Of a stretch of 64,000 nt of DNA, positions 52,888-64,000 are shown one piece after another. Under the pieces are notes generated by a model, which searched no databases, was not told the DNA's origin, and was given only the letters and a program-made list of their open reading frames with translations. This DNA comes from Muraenolepis orangiensis (lineage: Eukaryota > Chordata > Actinopteri > Gadiformes > Muraenolepididae), in contig CM051004.1 of the NCBI GenBank assembly GCA_027704905.1, forward strand, positions 9,382,010-9,446,009, given 5' to 3'. Numbering within the stretch: position 1 is the stretch's first letter; every line of letters begins with the position of its first letter. The position numbers were made by a program, and so were the translations under genes.

Positions 52888-55800
52888 GTGTTGGCGTTGA
52901 CTCAACACCTTGTCAGGTATCCTTCAGGAAGCCTCCATTCCAGCGGACAAGATGACTCAGTCTGTGCAAGTCACCCCCAAGCTGCCGGGTACGTCACCGC
53001 AAGAGTCACTAACTGCCTTACTAGGCTTACTAATTAATATATAACATTTTAAAGATAGGCATTTGAATCTTGACAACACAAGGTCCTGAATCTGATGTCG
53101 CCTGCAGGGTGAGAGTTTGTTTTAATGCTGTGGTCTTCTGTCTCGCAGATCTTGGCTCTCCGTTTCTGTATTGTGGAGCAGAGGAGGCAGATCCGGCCGC
53201 CTCCTACTCGGTTCAAACCCCCTACGGCTTCCAGCTGGACTTGGACTTCCTCAAGTACGTGGAAGAGATCGAGAGCGGCCACAACCTTCGGCGGGCGCCC
53301 GTGGGCCCGCGGCGGTCCGGAGTTCGCGGCACCCGGCTCTCCCAGCGGAGCCCCAGCGTGGGCGGGGGTCGAGCCAGCGGCTGGACTTCCACCGAGTCCC
53401 TGGCGTCTCAGGGGAGCGAGGACGGCAGAGTGCCCCCTCCACCACCGCCGCGCAACCGCATCGGCTCGGCACCCTGCGACGGTCTCGCCGTCTCCCCGCT
53501 GACCATCCTGAGTGCTCCTCCTCTGTCCAAGGTGCCCCCGCCTCCGCCGCAGCGCAACCCCCGGGTGGAGCGCACCCTCCTGGAGACCAGCCGGCGTCTA
53601 CAGCAAGAGCAGAACCACCACGTCCACAACGGTGTGCGGCTGCAGCTGGCCGATCCTCCCAAACCGGCCTTCAAGAGCACCGCAGCTGCTCCGGTCACCC
53701 CACTGTGCGGTACCGAGGGACGCCTGTTACCGGTGGCTTCCTTGGGCCAGGCTCCACCCGGCAGTGTCTGGACCAGGCCCAGCCCGCAGACGTCTGGGCA
53801 CAGCACCCCGGGACCGGGCTCCTCCATGACCCCCCTGGCCCCCAGCCAGCTCCAGACGGTCCGGGAGCAGATGGCCACGGCTCTGCGGCAGCTGAAGGAC
53901 ATGGAGGAGAGGGTAAAGGGCGTCCCGGCTCTGGAGAGGGAGCTGGCCAAGCTCCGTGCCGAGAAAGAAATGCTCCTGTTGACGCTGCAGGAGAAGAGGG
54001 AGGCGGAGGAGAGGAGAGAGGCAGAGGAGAGGAGGAAGCAACCCATGGAGACCTCCACGCAAACCACGGAGACCCTCCAGAGCCCCACCGAACCAAAAGC
54101 CTCGAGTCTGGCGTCACCGCCGGCCTCACCCGGCCGCCATGCAGGCGGACGCTCAGAGGAACTGAAAAAGCTCACCGCCCGGTTCGAGGTGAAAAATGAG
54201 AAGGCACTGGAACGGGAAGAGAAAGTCGCCCCGAAGGTGCCAGAGAAAGTTCCGGATCCGGTCGAGAAGAAGTCGGTGGCGGTTGGGGAGGACAAGCAGA
54301 TGGACTCTGTGGTGTTCTACTACAGCCTGGGGGCAAAGGACGCGTGCGAGGGGGTCGAGGTCCACATGCGTGACCAGACCACAGGGACCGACGAGCCCCC
54401 ACCGGGCCGCGACGACGGCACCCAGACGGGGGTGGTGGAGACGCAGGAGGCTGGCGTCTGGGTGATGGAGTCCCTGCTGGGGGTGACCAGCGAGTCCCAG
54501 AGGGAGATAGACACCTTGACAGACACCATCAAATTCCAGCAGGAGTCCATGGCGGCGCTGGAGTGCCGGCTGAGCTCGGCCGACCGGGACCTGGGGACGC
54601 TGAGGTCACGGGTAGAGGAGCGAGAGTCAAGGGTCACTCTGGACAAAGGGGTCATGGCCAAGCCAGCCACCGCTCATGTCTCCGTGGAAACTACGCCCTT
54701 TGCTCTGCGGCACGTCGGTGTCACGTGCCGTCCAGAGGTGGTCAACGTCTGCATCGGTGAGGATTCAGCGGCCGACCCCGTTGAGCAGGGCACCCAGACG
54801 AACGTTAATGTGGTGGAGCCAGTGGCGGTGCCAGAGCCGGTGGTGTTGGCGGAACCGGTCGCTGTGGTCAATGTCGCCTGTCAGTGCGAGAGTTTCCCGG
54901 AAGAGGAAGAGAAAGAGGAGGACGTGGTGGTGGTGGAGGTGGCGATGATGGAGCCCAGAGCCGCGTCCACGGTTCTGAAGAAGCGTCAGCTGACCATCGC
55001 CGAGTACCGGATCACGCCGGACGAGGAGCTGGTGAGCGCCGTGGAGAAGATCGGCACGGAGGGACGCGAGGAGAGCGCGCTGGCCAAACCCAAGACAGGT
55101 GAGTTCCAGAGGCCTTTAGAGGTTGTCTTAGCCTGGTTCCTGAGGGTGAGTTACTGTTATTTAGGCAATCTCGTCCATGAGATTGGACATGAGGTACAAA
55201 TCTGAAATTGCCAACATTGCCGAAGACACAGAGAATGCCCTAGGTGTAGTAGTAACAACAATACATTTCAATATTTAAAAAATTGAATTCATCAATGTTT
55301 GTACATTTTTACATGAAAGGAATAATATGATGGTGTATAACTTTGGTTTATATTTAATGTCTTAAGCAGACTGAACAGACAACAGTTTTTGTTGTGTCTG
55401 AACCTACTCTGAACAACCACAGAGCATGTTTGACATGTTACAGAAGGCTCAAGTTCAGTTTGTGTACTATCTAAGTGGCTTGATCCCTTAATGTATAGCA
55501 ATTTGATTACCATTACCTCTTCAAGTACATGAAGGGTAATATTGGCCGTCCGACAGATTGAGTAAATGAGTAAAGGGCACATTAACTTGTCGAACATGGC
55601 TTGTTTATTCAGCTGGTGTAATTGGTACCATGGCAGCAGTGTTTACAGCCCTTTTGCGTTCTAAATTGTGGCTCTCGTGAAGATCTTATGATCCAATTCA
55701 ACCCATCGTGGTTTCAAATGTGTTTTATTCATTAAAGTTGAGAGGGCGGAAAACATCGGACTGATTGTAAACTGTGACGCTAAGTTAATGTGCTGCCTTC

Positions 55801-58800
55801 TGGTTGTTTTTTGGTTATATAATTGCCCTTTCATATCAGCGTTTAAGGCACAGAAAACGAATGCCCTTATTGTCAATCTGCTCATCTGCAACGTCTGCAG
55901 CATCTTATGCCTCAGAGGATACTGACGTCAAAGAGCCCACAGTGTCCTGTTCCATCTCCTTCAGAACTTCCTCTATTTCACCCAAGTTGAATAAATAAAT
56001 ACATAAAGTTGGCTTTATAGATTGTTCCATTTATTTATTTAATCTTGATACCGTTGGGACTTGTCTCTCCTTCAGTTGTCCTGGTGCCATCACCATCAAT
56101 GATATACAATATAACTGTGTGAGTCCTTAATACATGAACACATTTTTATGTTCTTGTATGTGCGTGTGTTGAAGAACAATCTGTTGATCTATGAGAAATT
56201 CTCATCATGCTGTTGACATCATATAATAAGCAATTCATTACTGTAGGGTGTTTTCGTTTCCAGCCACTTAGGAGAAACCCCAGGGCGGGGTCGTTCTCCC
56301 AGAGAAGGAACACTTTGTTGCCGCCACATTTGGGTTCTGACCAGAGGATGTCCTCCGTCGCCTTCACAACTGTGTGCTTGCCTCATCGCAGGTCTCCTGA
56401 AGTCCATCATGAAGAGGAAGGACGGGACCAGCACGGGCAGTGCTGGCAAGAAGAGCTTGCAGTTTGTTGGCATCCTCAACGGAGGGTAAGATAGAACACG
56501 GAACTGTCAGGGCAGCACCCTTGAGGAGGGTGACACGCACGTTCTAAGCCCCGGCTTCTTGGTGCTTTTTCCCTCATTATAATCAGAGCAGTAACAACTG
56601 GACAGAACATTGAACATTGGTCCAGATGGTACCAATATGGGGGGGCTTAAACTTAGTTTAAGGAACTTCCGATCACAAGATTGAAACCCTGCTCTATGCC
56701 TAACCTTGTGGCCGTCTTGGTTCGAAACTTGGTGCTAGCAGAAGGAGGAAGTCAGGAGGAACTTTATTTGGTATTCCATTAAAATTGTACATCAACACTT
56801 TGCTGGTGAATCAGTGACACATTGACACATACAGACAGTCAGATGTTATTTTCTATTAAATCTGTTAAATAATCTGTGTTGTTGTTGACTGGTTTCCTTA
56901 CTGCCCCCTAGTGGCCATGAACAACTTAACACTGCTTTACGTCTTTACATGTATCTAAACCATTCACAAACCTCTGCCCGCCCAGGTATGAATCTACGTC
57001 CAGCGAAGATGAGGAGGAAGACGAGGAAGGCGACAAGGAAGAGGAGAGCTCCTCTGGGGAAAGTGGCGAAGGCGAGTGCACGGACAGCGACGATGAGGAC
57101 GGGGCGGCGCTGGACGAGGAGACGTCAGACGAAGAGCGAAACATCAACCTGGATGAGAGCGACACAGACGAGGAGGCGCTGAGAGCCGCCCGCTGTGATG
57201 CGTCAGACATCGTCATAGAAAAGTAAAATGTTCTCTTGAGATGCACCTTTTAGGAATTTGCCTTTGGCTGTTAAGGCTCATCCCGCTTCATCTTCATCTG
57301 CCTTTAATATATGCTTTGTCAATGTGTTTTAATAGGACTTCCCGTAAACATTTTGGCTTTTTTTAACTTTTGTCAATCTAAAGGGTATTTACAAAAAGCG
57401 CTAAACAACTAAAATCCGTAAGGATTAATATTATCACAACGCACTTGAATATGACACCATTTGTTCTAAAGTTATGTTATAATTGTGTCTATTCTTTTTC
57501 TACCAAGCTTATATGACTTTACTTGGTTGATGCAGGACAGAAGTGGAGCAACGAAATAGGGTATACAGTAGATTACAGTAGAATAGAACCCAGTAGAATA
57601 GAAACCAGTAGAATAGATGGCGGTGTGATTCCGGTGTCGGGTCTCTTCCAGGTTTGAGCTGAGCTCTAAGATGCGGGAGGCGTGTCTGATCCTGAAGAAC
57701 CACCTGAATGATGACATCACTGTCCTAAAGAGCAAGGAAGTGGTGAGTTGGATGGTGTGCATCCAAGTAGCTACCATACCTTTACGGGGAGAGAAACATT
57801 TGATTTAGATAAAAATCAAATAATTTTTATAACACATATACTGTATACAGAGCAGTGTAGTGGCTTGAGTGTTCGACTGTTTGCCGAAAGGTACTGGGTT
57901 TGATCCCCTGTGTCCACAAACTAACCTGTTGATGTCCTTGAGCGAGATGCGTTACCTCCTCCTAAATGACCTGTATCTGAATTCCCTGTAAATCGATGTG
58001 AATAAAAGCAACTTACATGCTAAATAACCCCAACAAATGATTCCACGTCATGGACACTAAACAAAATATGACATAGGACCTTTACACCCCCCCCCCCTAC
58101 CCCAGCTGTCCAGCACACACTCTGTGCAGCTGGAGTGGTTCCGGGTGTCCAGTGCCAAGACGGCCCAGCCGCCGCGGGTCTCCGACTACCTGATGGCGTT
58201 CACAGAGGTGTCGCCGGCGCTGCTGGAGCACGTGGTCAACATGACGGACGGGAACGGGAACACGGCGCTGCACTACAGCGTGTCGCACTCCAACTTCGGC
58301 GTGGTGGGGCTGCTGCTGGATACAGGTGAGGAATGACTTGGAAAACCCTTAAGAGCACATCAAATAACACAAGACTAAAACGCAGATGTAAAACACAGAT
58401 GTAAAACGCAGATTCAAAACGCAGATTCAAAACGCAGATTCAAAACTCAAAATTCTAAATTCCAAAAATGTTGTAAATCCATTGATCCTGATCTATTTAT
58501 CTAAGTATAAAAACTTATACTTGGACAATATTTTCTTCATATAGCTTCAGAAATGCCCATATGCTCTGCAAAAAAGGAACTAATGAACAAATACAAACAG
58601 AAAAAGTGTGTATTTATGGATGGATACAAATTAAACAATTGTGTACAGCACCAACTGTAAGAAAGAAGTGGCTTGCCCATATACGGTCGTGAATTTAAAG
58701 TGTGTGTTGTGTATGTATGTGTGTTTCGTGTGTGGCAGGCGTGTGCTGTGTGGACAAGCAGAACAAGGCAGGCTACACCGCCATCATGCTTGCAGCACTG

Positions 58801-61800
58801 TCTGCCGTCAAGGAGGAGCAGGACATGGCGGTAGTCAAGAAGCTCTTCAGCCTGGGAAACGTCAACGCTAAGGCCAGCCAGGTAGGACACAAACCACACC
58901 ACAACAACGCCGGGACTCATGGTTTTGTTTCCAGCAGAAGAAATGTCCCAGGTCCGAATTCCGATCTATCGCCGGTCTATGTACAGTACGTGTAGCAGGA
59001 TGCTGAACTCTATACATGCTCTTTATGTAGACATCAATCAACGTTCATCAAGACATCAACTAGAGGGCACTCCCCTCCCCTGGATCCGGATTCGGATCCG
59101 GATCTGCGCCAAATCAATTACTGTTCTTCGGCCTATAAGTAATCAAACCACAAAGTTGTCCAATACTGATTTAACACTAATTATCTAGGGAAAAGAGTCT
59201 GCGCATGCAGCTGGTTTTTGTTTGCTGAGGAGAGACAGGAAACAAGGGTTTCTGTTGATTTTATTGCTGACTCATTTCCAGATAAGACTGGGCATTAGAG
59301 ATAGTACAAATCCGATTTCTGCTTCTGTGACACACACACGCATCCAGGTAAGCGAGGCTATTGGGGGCGGAGCTTTTAACGTGAGATTGATTGATCAAGA
59401 ATTGATTTGTGACGGCGGGAGTTGTGAAAAGGACACAACAATCAGGTGTAATTGATCCAGGTATCCTATTGGCTTTGCTGTCTCAGGCACAATGTTTGAA
59501 GAATTCTGTAAAAGGTCTTTACACAAAAGAATATTTAATAAAGTGATCTCAGGCTAGAGCTCAAAGTACAAAGAACCAACCCCAGACAGAAGTATTACAT
59601 CGTTGACTTGAGGTCGACCATTACACATTTGAGGTTGTATATTACACATTGTCAATTCAATCTAAACAGAGCCTAGTGTAGCTCGAGATGTTAATAGCCA
59701 TTGTTAGTGTCGAGTGTGGTCTCTACTCAATGGATAAATGACCACAAAACTCCTTTGAAAAACTTCAAAGACATACCACCCCCCCCCGCCGCCCTGCCCT
59801 GCACACCCTCAGCTCAGACACCCTCGTCTTTGTACCACAAACACACACACTTGTTCACCACCTACACCTCAGTTTTACAAAGACTATCGTTATGGCTCGG
59901 ACATGTAATCTAAAGGGCGGGATAGTCCTAGCAGTTGTAAGAGACTCAGAATCAGAATGCCTTTATTGTCAAAATTGTGTAGCAATCCTCACGGTCGCTT
60001 TTCACAATTATTAAAAAAAAATAAACTAAACTAAATAAACAGGTTTAAGGCTAGTGCAACTCCCAGCCGAAGGTTCGAACCCTCTAAATATCCATGGTCT
60101 ATGTGTGGGCATCCCTGAGCCTTGGATTAAATGATCTGCTCAATGAGAAAAGGGGCTAATGGTCTGATGAGTGGCCAATTGCGTTAAACCAGGGGATGTT
60201 ACCGTTGAACACAGCCCCCTCCCCTTTCACTGCTAATAGACTCCTGTCAGACGGGGATCATGATGGTTCGCGGGTTTGCGTTCGTCTAATCGAGTTGTCT
60301 CCCGTGTTTCGGAACCTGGCGCCTGACGGCTATTCACCACAGGTCACAAGACAGGGAGGGGGGGGGGGGAGTGACTATAAATGTAATTACTGTTTATTTG
60401 GTATTTGTTGTTCTCTGGAACCACACAAACCACACTTTGTTTTTGTTAGGGGGTGGAGTTTTTTGCAATTGCTTATTTGCCTGATGTGTTATAGGCCTAC
60501 TTTTGGTATTTTATTGTGTTATCAAGGGAGAGAAAGGATTCGAATTCAGCTGGACAGCCACTCTCTGACTCTCCTCTTTATGTTGAACATCTGGGCAGAT
60601 TTCATATGGGAACGATGATGATGACTCACATATTGATCATAAAGGAATACTGTTATCACATGCAAATAACAACTGTAAAATGTCAAACCGAGTAAATGTA
60701 GTGCTAGCCAGCTCTAGAGTTAGTGTAACTGTAAAACAAACCTCAGCGATAGCGCCGTCTCCGGGAAAGCGTGGTGTATTGCAATGTTATTTATTATTTT
60801 TTCATTGATTCAATTTGGTGACAGCCGATGTCACCTCTGCCTCTACTACTTTGAGTGTTTTTTTTCGTACTGTTTTGCTGCATTTTGTAATTTTTTTTTT
60901 GGTTGTCGGAGGAAATAATAGTAAAAAGTCAAAGTCTGTTAGCCAGCCTAGTATTGGTTCACTAACCTTTTCCCGAACTTGACATAACTTATTCCTCGTG
61001 GATCACCAGAGGCATTGTGAGTGACTGAGTCTGAAGAAGCTGTCGAAGCTGACTGTAAAATAAACTGTCCCATGATCTCGCTTTGGTAAATAAGAGTAGC
61101 CATAAATAGCAGTGGTTACTACTACTAAACTAAAATAAGTAAATACTTGTAAACAACTCATCCTTGAGCAAGATTGCCCCTACCCATGCATCTGAAGTCA
61201 CTGTCACTGTCTCTCTTTGGGGCAAAAGGACTGTCTCTATATGCTCGGCTAAAGGACCACATGCTAACTGGCAGCGCTGCTTCTCCCAGGCGGGCCAGAC
61301 GGCGCTGATGCTGGCGGTGAGCCACGGGCGCGAGGAAATGGTGCGGGCGCTGCTGGACTGCGGCGCGGACGTCAACGTGCAGGACGACGAAGGCTCCACC
61401 GCTCTCATGTGCGCCAGTGAGCACGGCCGCTCGGAGATCGTCTCGCTGCTCCTGGACCAGCCTGGCTGTGACATCTCCATCCTGGACAGTGTGAGTTTGG
61501 TTATTTCCACCCTCCACACTCGGTGGAGGGGGGGGCTGTAGAGAGGAAGCAAGGCCATCCCAGAAGTATTGTCAAAATGTCTGGCAGGGCAAGGCAGTGT
61601 TTATTTATATACCGTCGCACCCTTTCAACACAGAGGTCAGGGTGATGTACAGTACAGTACATGGGCAGGAATCACGTTTAAGGGCACACAATCCCAAAAA
61701 AATACTATAATTGATAAGAACATTTAAAAATGAAGGTACATGAAATGTAAAAGTGCAACAAAAAAAAGTAGTTCTTAAGTATAAGTTGTCCATGTTTATA

Positions 61801-62156
61801 TTTTCGCAGGTACATTGACCTGAGCGGCCTGTTAGCAGTTGGTACATCATGACAAATAGTTTGAATGCCCTTTTCAGAATAGGGTTTTGTGTTTCGGGCT
61901 CCATAACAAAGTGTCTTGCTTAGCTAGCGTACAAACTACAAACAGACACAGAAGGAAGTCAAATGAACATAGCAGACTTCCGCTGGGGAGGTAGAAGCAG
62001 TCTTTGATTCAGCCGCCCAGCATTGCATTCATTCTGGTATTTCAGTCTGGAAATCAGCTTTTAACCCTCACTGTCAGTCTTTTGGCCATGCATAAGCCAA
62101 GCATAGAGACAGTCAGTCAGACCGACAGATAGTCAGACACGCAGATAGATAGACAC

Positions 62157-62196
<40 letters not shown>

Positions 62197-62743
62197 CAGA
62201 CACAGTCAACAGACACAGTCAGCTAAGGAGACCAAATGACTTTCATCTGGTGTGTTGTCTAATCTGTGGTGTTTACTGGAAGCGATTCCAGGGCTGTTAA
62301 CCATCTCCTTGGGGGTTCATTATAGAGCCGCTCTAGTTCACGGTTCAGGGTTCCTCCAGCACAATGCAACACAACACAACACAACAGAAGGAGTCCACAG
62401 CTGCATCAAATAGATCTCGGTTAAACAACAGACATTGTGTTAAATTTTGTCCTGTGGTGTTTAAACTGTGAAAAAAGTAAACAAGTTATGAGAGAAGTAT
62501 TCAAATGATGGGAATCTTTGCAGAATCTAAGCTTTTCAACTATCGTCTCCTGCTTTATTTACTGTGAAAAGTGCTGTGAAATCGCTCCGGTGGCCGACTG
62601 AAGTGGTTTTACAGTAGGTTGCTTTGTGGAATCCCGAGGAAGGGCCCAGAGGACGGGCTGAGGGATCCCATCTGGACCCGGACCCGTCGACTCTGCATGA
62701 GAATCACACAGTGCTGGGATAGAGTTACACAGTCGCACAGCTG

Positions 62744-62787
<44 letters not shown>

Positions 62788-63339
62788 TTCTCCTTTTCTT
62801 TATCTCTCTCTATCACATTCTCTCCCTCTCTGTCACTTTCTCTCTCTCTGTCACTTCCTCTCTCTCACAATCCCTCTCTCTTTCACTGTTGCTCACAGAC
62901 ACTTTCTCTTTCTATGTCTCTCTCTCTCTCTGTCTCCCTTTTTTCCATCTCTCTTTCTCTCGCAATCCCTCTCTCTTTCTTGGTCTCTCTCATATACACA
63001 TTATCGGTCTCTCTCTCTCTGTATCTCTACTGTAATCCTATATCTCTCCCTCTCTCCAGCTGCAGCAGATGTGGATGTAGTTGTTGTTGTTTTAAGCTGT
63101 GTTCAGGGGACCCTGGGTTACTCCTCGTCATATCCTGGCTTTCCTTCCCTCATCCCCCTCCTCCTCATGTCCCCCTCTGGCAGGGGGGTTCTGAGAGTTG
63201 TTCTGCGCCCCTCAGGGTTTAGGGTTTAGGGGTGTGTGTCTTCTAATGTGGGCCCCTGAAGCCTTTTCGATATAAAGGGCTATACTACTGGTCCTGCATT
63301 ACAAGCTTCTGAATTATAACATGTTGAATGTTTCTGAAC

Positions 63340-63377
<38 letters not shown>

Positions 63378-63601
63378 GACAATAGTCCTCAGCAGGGTGG
63401 GACTATTTGACACTGTCTGCAAAGATTAAATAACAATCTGTTTTCCTCTGTCTCTCTTGGTCTCTCTCTCCCTCTCTCTGTCTCTCCTGTCGTTTGCAGG
63501 ATGGCAGCAACGCTCTGTCCATCGCTCTGGAGGCGTCCCACAATGACACCGCTGTGCTGCTCTACGCCCACATGAACTACGCCAAGACCCAGACGGCCAT
63601 G
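52888..63601 (+). CDS. kank3: KN motif and ankyrin repeat domain protein 3 (partial gene, nine exons seen)
   Basis: Coding pieces: 52952-52988, 53149-55098, 56392-56485, 56986-57222, 57652-57742, 58106-58325, 58739-58881, 61290-61490, 63500-63601. They give 1025 codons in one frame, open at the window end. The KN motif (residues 32-60, YSVQTPYGFQLDLDFLKYVEEI) binds the talin rod in this family. A Ser/Pro-rich stretch and a coiled coil (about 275-335, liprin-binding in relatives) follow. A conserved GLLKSIMKRKDG...KSLQFVGILNGGYESTSSEDE block then precedes C-terminal ankyrin repeats (about 835-1025; they bind KIF21A in relatives). KANK proteins assemble cortical microtubule complexes around focal adhesions. 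The AVVKKLFSLGNVNAKASQ and QPGCDISILD wording fits KANK3 best, as does the neighbouring angptl4. Human KANK3 is shorter, about 820-840 residues. Confidence 0.92.
52952..52988 (+). CDS. kank3: kank3 coding exon 1
   Basis: ATG at 52952 begins MTQSVQVTPKLP, with A at -3. The exon itself starts at 52888 after the acceptor TTACACACAG, giving 64 bases of 5' untranslated sequence. The donor is CCGG|GTACGT. Confidence 0.85.
53149..55098 (+). CDS. kank3: kank3 coding exon 2 (KN motif, coiled coil; 1950 nt)
   Basis: The acceptor GTCTCGCAG opens DLGSPFLYCGAE, then the KN motif. Downstream are two proline runs (PPPPPPRNR, PPPPPQRNPRVERTLLETSRR), a coiled coil QLQTVREQMATALRQLKD, and repeated TQT dipeptide-type motifs (STQTTET, GTQTGVV, GTQTNVN). 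An acidic segment precedes the donor ACAG|GTGAGT. A single large exon here is typical of KANK genes. GC content is far above that of the flanking introns. Confidence 0.95.
56392..56485 (+). CDS. kank3: kank3 coding exon 3
   Basis: It encodes GLLKSIMKRKDGTSTG to KKSLQFVGILNGG, a block conserved in all KANK proteins. The acceptor is CATCGCAG and the donor GGAGG|GTAAGA. Confidence 0.95.
56986..57222 (+). CDS. kank3: kank3 coding exon 4 (acidic region)
   Basis: It encodes residues 694-772, YESTSSEDEEEDEEGDKEEE onward, dominated by Asp, Glu and Ser. The acceptor is CGCCCAG and the donor GAAAA|GTAAAA. Acidic Ser-rich runs at this place are a family feature, longer here than usual. Confidence 0.92.
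57652..57742 (+). CDS. kank3: kank3 coding exon 5
   Basis: It encodes FELSSKMREACLILKNHLND to KSKEV, matching the helical segment before the ankyrin domain (human KANK3 ELSPRLREACVALQ). The acceptor is TCTTCCAG and the donor GTG|GTGAGT. Confidence 0.93.
57852..58030 (+). mobile_element. SINE in kank3 intron 5
   Basis: It contains CAGTGTAGTGGCTTGAGTGT, the B-box region AAGGTACTGGGTTTGATCCC, and CTTGAGCGAGATGCGTTACC, and ends AAAAGCAACTTACATGCTAA. It belongs to the same family as the minus-strand copy at 24488-24638. Confidence 0.65.
58106..58325 (+). CDS. kank3: kank3 coding exon 6 (first ankyrin repeat)
   Basis: It encodes LSSTHSVQLEWFRVSSAKTA and on to DGNGNTALHYSVSHSNF and GLLLDT. The EWFRVSS and GNGNTALHYSVSH motifs are KANK hallmarks. 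The acceptor is CTACCCCAG and the donor ACAG|GTGAGG. Confidence 0.96.
58376..58450. repeat. 13-bp short tandem repeat
   Basis: AAAACGCAGATTC-type units start about every 13 bases (58381, 58394, 58407, 58420, 58433), just after the exon 6 donor. Confidence 0.85.
58739..58881 (+). CDS. kank3: kank3 coding exon 7 (second ankyrin repeat)
   Basis: It encodes VCCVDKQNKAGYTAIMLAAL to MAVVKKLFSLGNVNAKASQ, close to human KANK3. The acceptor is TGTGGCAG and the donor CAG|GTAGGA. Confidence 0.96.
59058..59170 (+). repeat. Dispersed AACTAGAGGGCACTC repeat, copy 3
   Basis: It begins AACTAGAGGGCACTC and continues CCCTGGATCCGGATTCGGATCC and CTGCGCCAAATCAATTACTG, matching 30955-31050. It lacks the AGTAGAGCGCATACC block, so it is an internally deleted copy. 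Confidence 0.7.
60040..60150 (+). mobile_element. SINE-like fragment
   Basis: AGCCGAAGGTTCGAACCCTC (B box) is followed by TCCATGGTCTATGTGTGGGC and ATCCCTGAGCC. It is related to 52570-52700. Confidence 0.5.
61290..61490 (+). CDS. kank3: kank3 coding exon 8 (ankyrin repeats)
   Basis: It encodes AGQTALMLAVSHGREEMVRA, then CGADVNVQDDEGSTALMCAS and QPGCDISILDS, about two ankyrin repeats. The acceptor is CTTCTCCCAG and the donor AGT|GTGAGT. Phase 0 at both ends. Confidence 0.96.
61491..63499 (+). other. kank3: kank3 intron 8
   Basis: A 2-kb intron with a GCAAGGCAGTGTTTATTTAT-type dispersed repeat (about 61586-61740), a GA array (62164-62191), a CT array with a degenerate tail (62744-63060) and an AAT array (63340-63377). 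No exon seen. Confidence 0.6.
63340..63377. repeat. (AAT)n array
   Basis: About 12 units of the AAT trinucleotide. Confidence 0.97.
63500..63601 (+). CDS. kank3: kank3 coding exon 9 (last ankyrin repeat seen)
   Basis: It encodes DGSNALSIALEASHNDTAVL to HMNYAKTQTAM. The acceptor is TCGTTTGCAG. The likely donor is ATG|GTGTGT after 63601. The frame happens to stay open through the CT-rich DNA beyond, so the exact end is uncertain. At least one more exon should lie outside the window. Confidence 0.88.
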
Positions 63602-64000
63602 GTGTGTGTCTCCTCTCTTCCCTCCTATACCTCTCTTGGTTCTTCTCCTTTAATTGCCCTCCTCTCCTTTTGTCCTTTATTCCCTTTCCTTTCCTCTTCT
63701 CTCCTCTCCTCTCTTATCTTCCCCCTCCTGTTCTCCCTTCCATGTCCTTTCTTTCCTCTCCTCTTCTCCCCTACCCTGGCTTTCCTTTCCTCTGTTTCCT
63801 TTTATTTTATTTTCTTTCCTCTCCTCTCCTCTTGTCTGCTCTCCCAGCACTGCTCTTGTCTTCTCCCCTCTCCTCCTGTTGTAATAATATGTTGCTCTCC
63901 TTTCCTCCTCTCACAAGCTACAACACACATGTCTAGCATATGGAAACACTTCCATATGAGTTCCATATGTAGTCTGTAGGCTTCTGTTGATAAGTCACCC
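63602..64000 (+). other. kank3: kank3 intron 9 start, CT-rich
   Basis: Degenerate pyrimidine-rich DNA (TCCTCTCC-type repeats, about 63650-63930). Open frames here are compositional. Confidence 0.6.

Larger units (their letters stand above)
58882..61289 (+). other. kank3: kank3 intron 7 with several dispersed repeats
   Basis: A 2.4-kb intron holding a dispersed GGATCC-rich repeat (59058-59170), a TCAGAATCAGAATGCC-type repeat (59947-60010) and a SINE fragment (60040-60150). No additional exon is recognised. Confidence 0.6.

Noticed and set aside
53171..54295. Long frames of 342 codons (plus) and 295 codons (minus) inside kank3 exon 2
   Set aside because: They are shadows of the GC-rich kank3 exon in other frames; the real frame carries the KN motif, coiled coil and splice-consistent ends.
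63205..63230. Telomere-like GGGTTTAGGGTTTAGGG
   Set aside because: Only two to three units, of plant-type sequence, inside a vertebrate intron; chance simple sequence.

Overview
This window is vertebrate nuclear DNA, almost certainly from a ray-finned fish. Genes are split by GT-AG introns. tRNA-derived SINEs, hAT-type DNA elements and a non-LTR retrotransposon are scattered through it. Very long CA/GT and CT/GA arrays and homopolymeric C or G runs are exceptionally dense. Such microsatellite density is known from codfishes, but the species cannot be fixed from this window.

Three protein-coding genes can be reconstructed. (1) dazap1, plus strand, coding 2776-22301 in 12 constitutive exons (407 codons plus stop), with one further in-frame candidate cassette exon. 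It encodes a two-RRM RNA-binding protein. (2) angptl4, minus strand, coding 27345-24134 in seven exons (449 residues), a secreted lipoprotein lipase inhibitor with a TATA box upstream. It lies tail-to-tail with dazap1. (3) kank3, plus strand, coding from 52952 to beyond the window, with nine exons seen (about 1025 residues). It encodes a KN-motif and ankyrin-repeat scaffold protein. angptl4 and kank3 are head-to-head, about 25.6 kb apart, the same relative arrangement as their human orthologues.

The DNA between angptl4 and kank3 (about 27.5-52.9 kb) has no convincing host coding exon. It holds a 2.2 kb 5'-truncated non-LTR retrotransposon with an open reverse transcriptase frame, inserted with a 14-bp target duplication into an older dispersed repeat. 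It also holds two hAT-like elements, one nested in the other, each with a matching 8-bp target duplication. A CpG- and GC-box-bearing segment near 39.1-39.4 kb ends in a good splice donor and may be the promoter and untranslated first exon of kank3. Long dinucleotide and tetranucleotide arrays fill much of the rest, including a 37/38-bp minisatellite that arose inside a tRNA-derived SINE.

The three genes do not form one pathway: RNA processing, plasma lipid partitioning and cortical cytoskeleton. No prokaryotic systems, CRISPR arrays, rRNA genes or intact tRNA genes were seen. Exon limits were set by eye from splice consensus, phase and protein family match; there is no transcript evidence.
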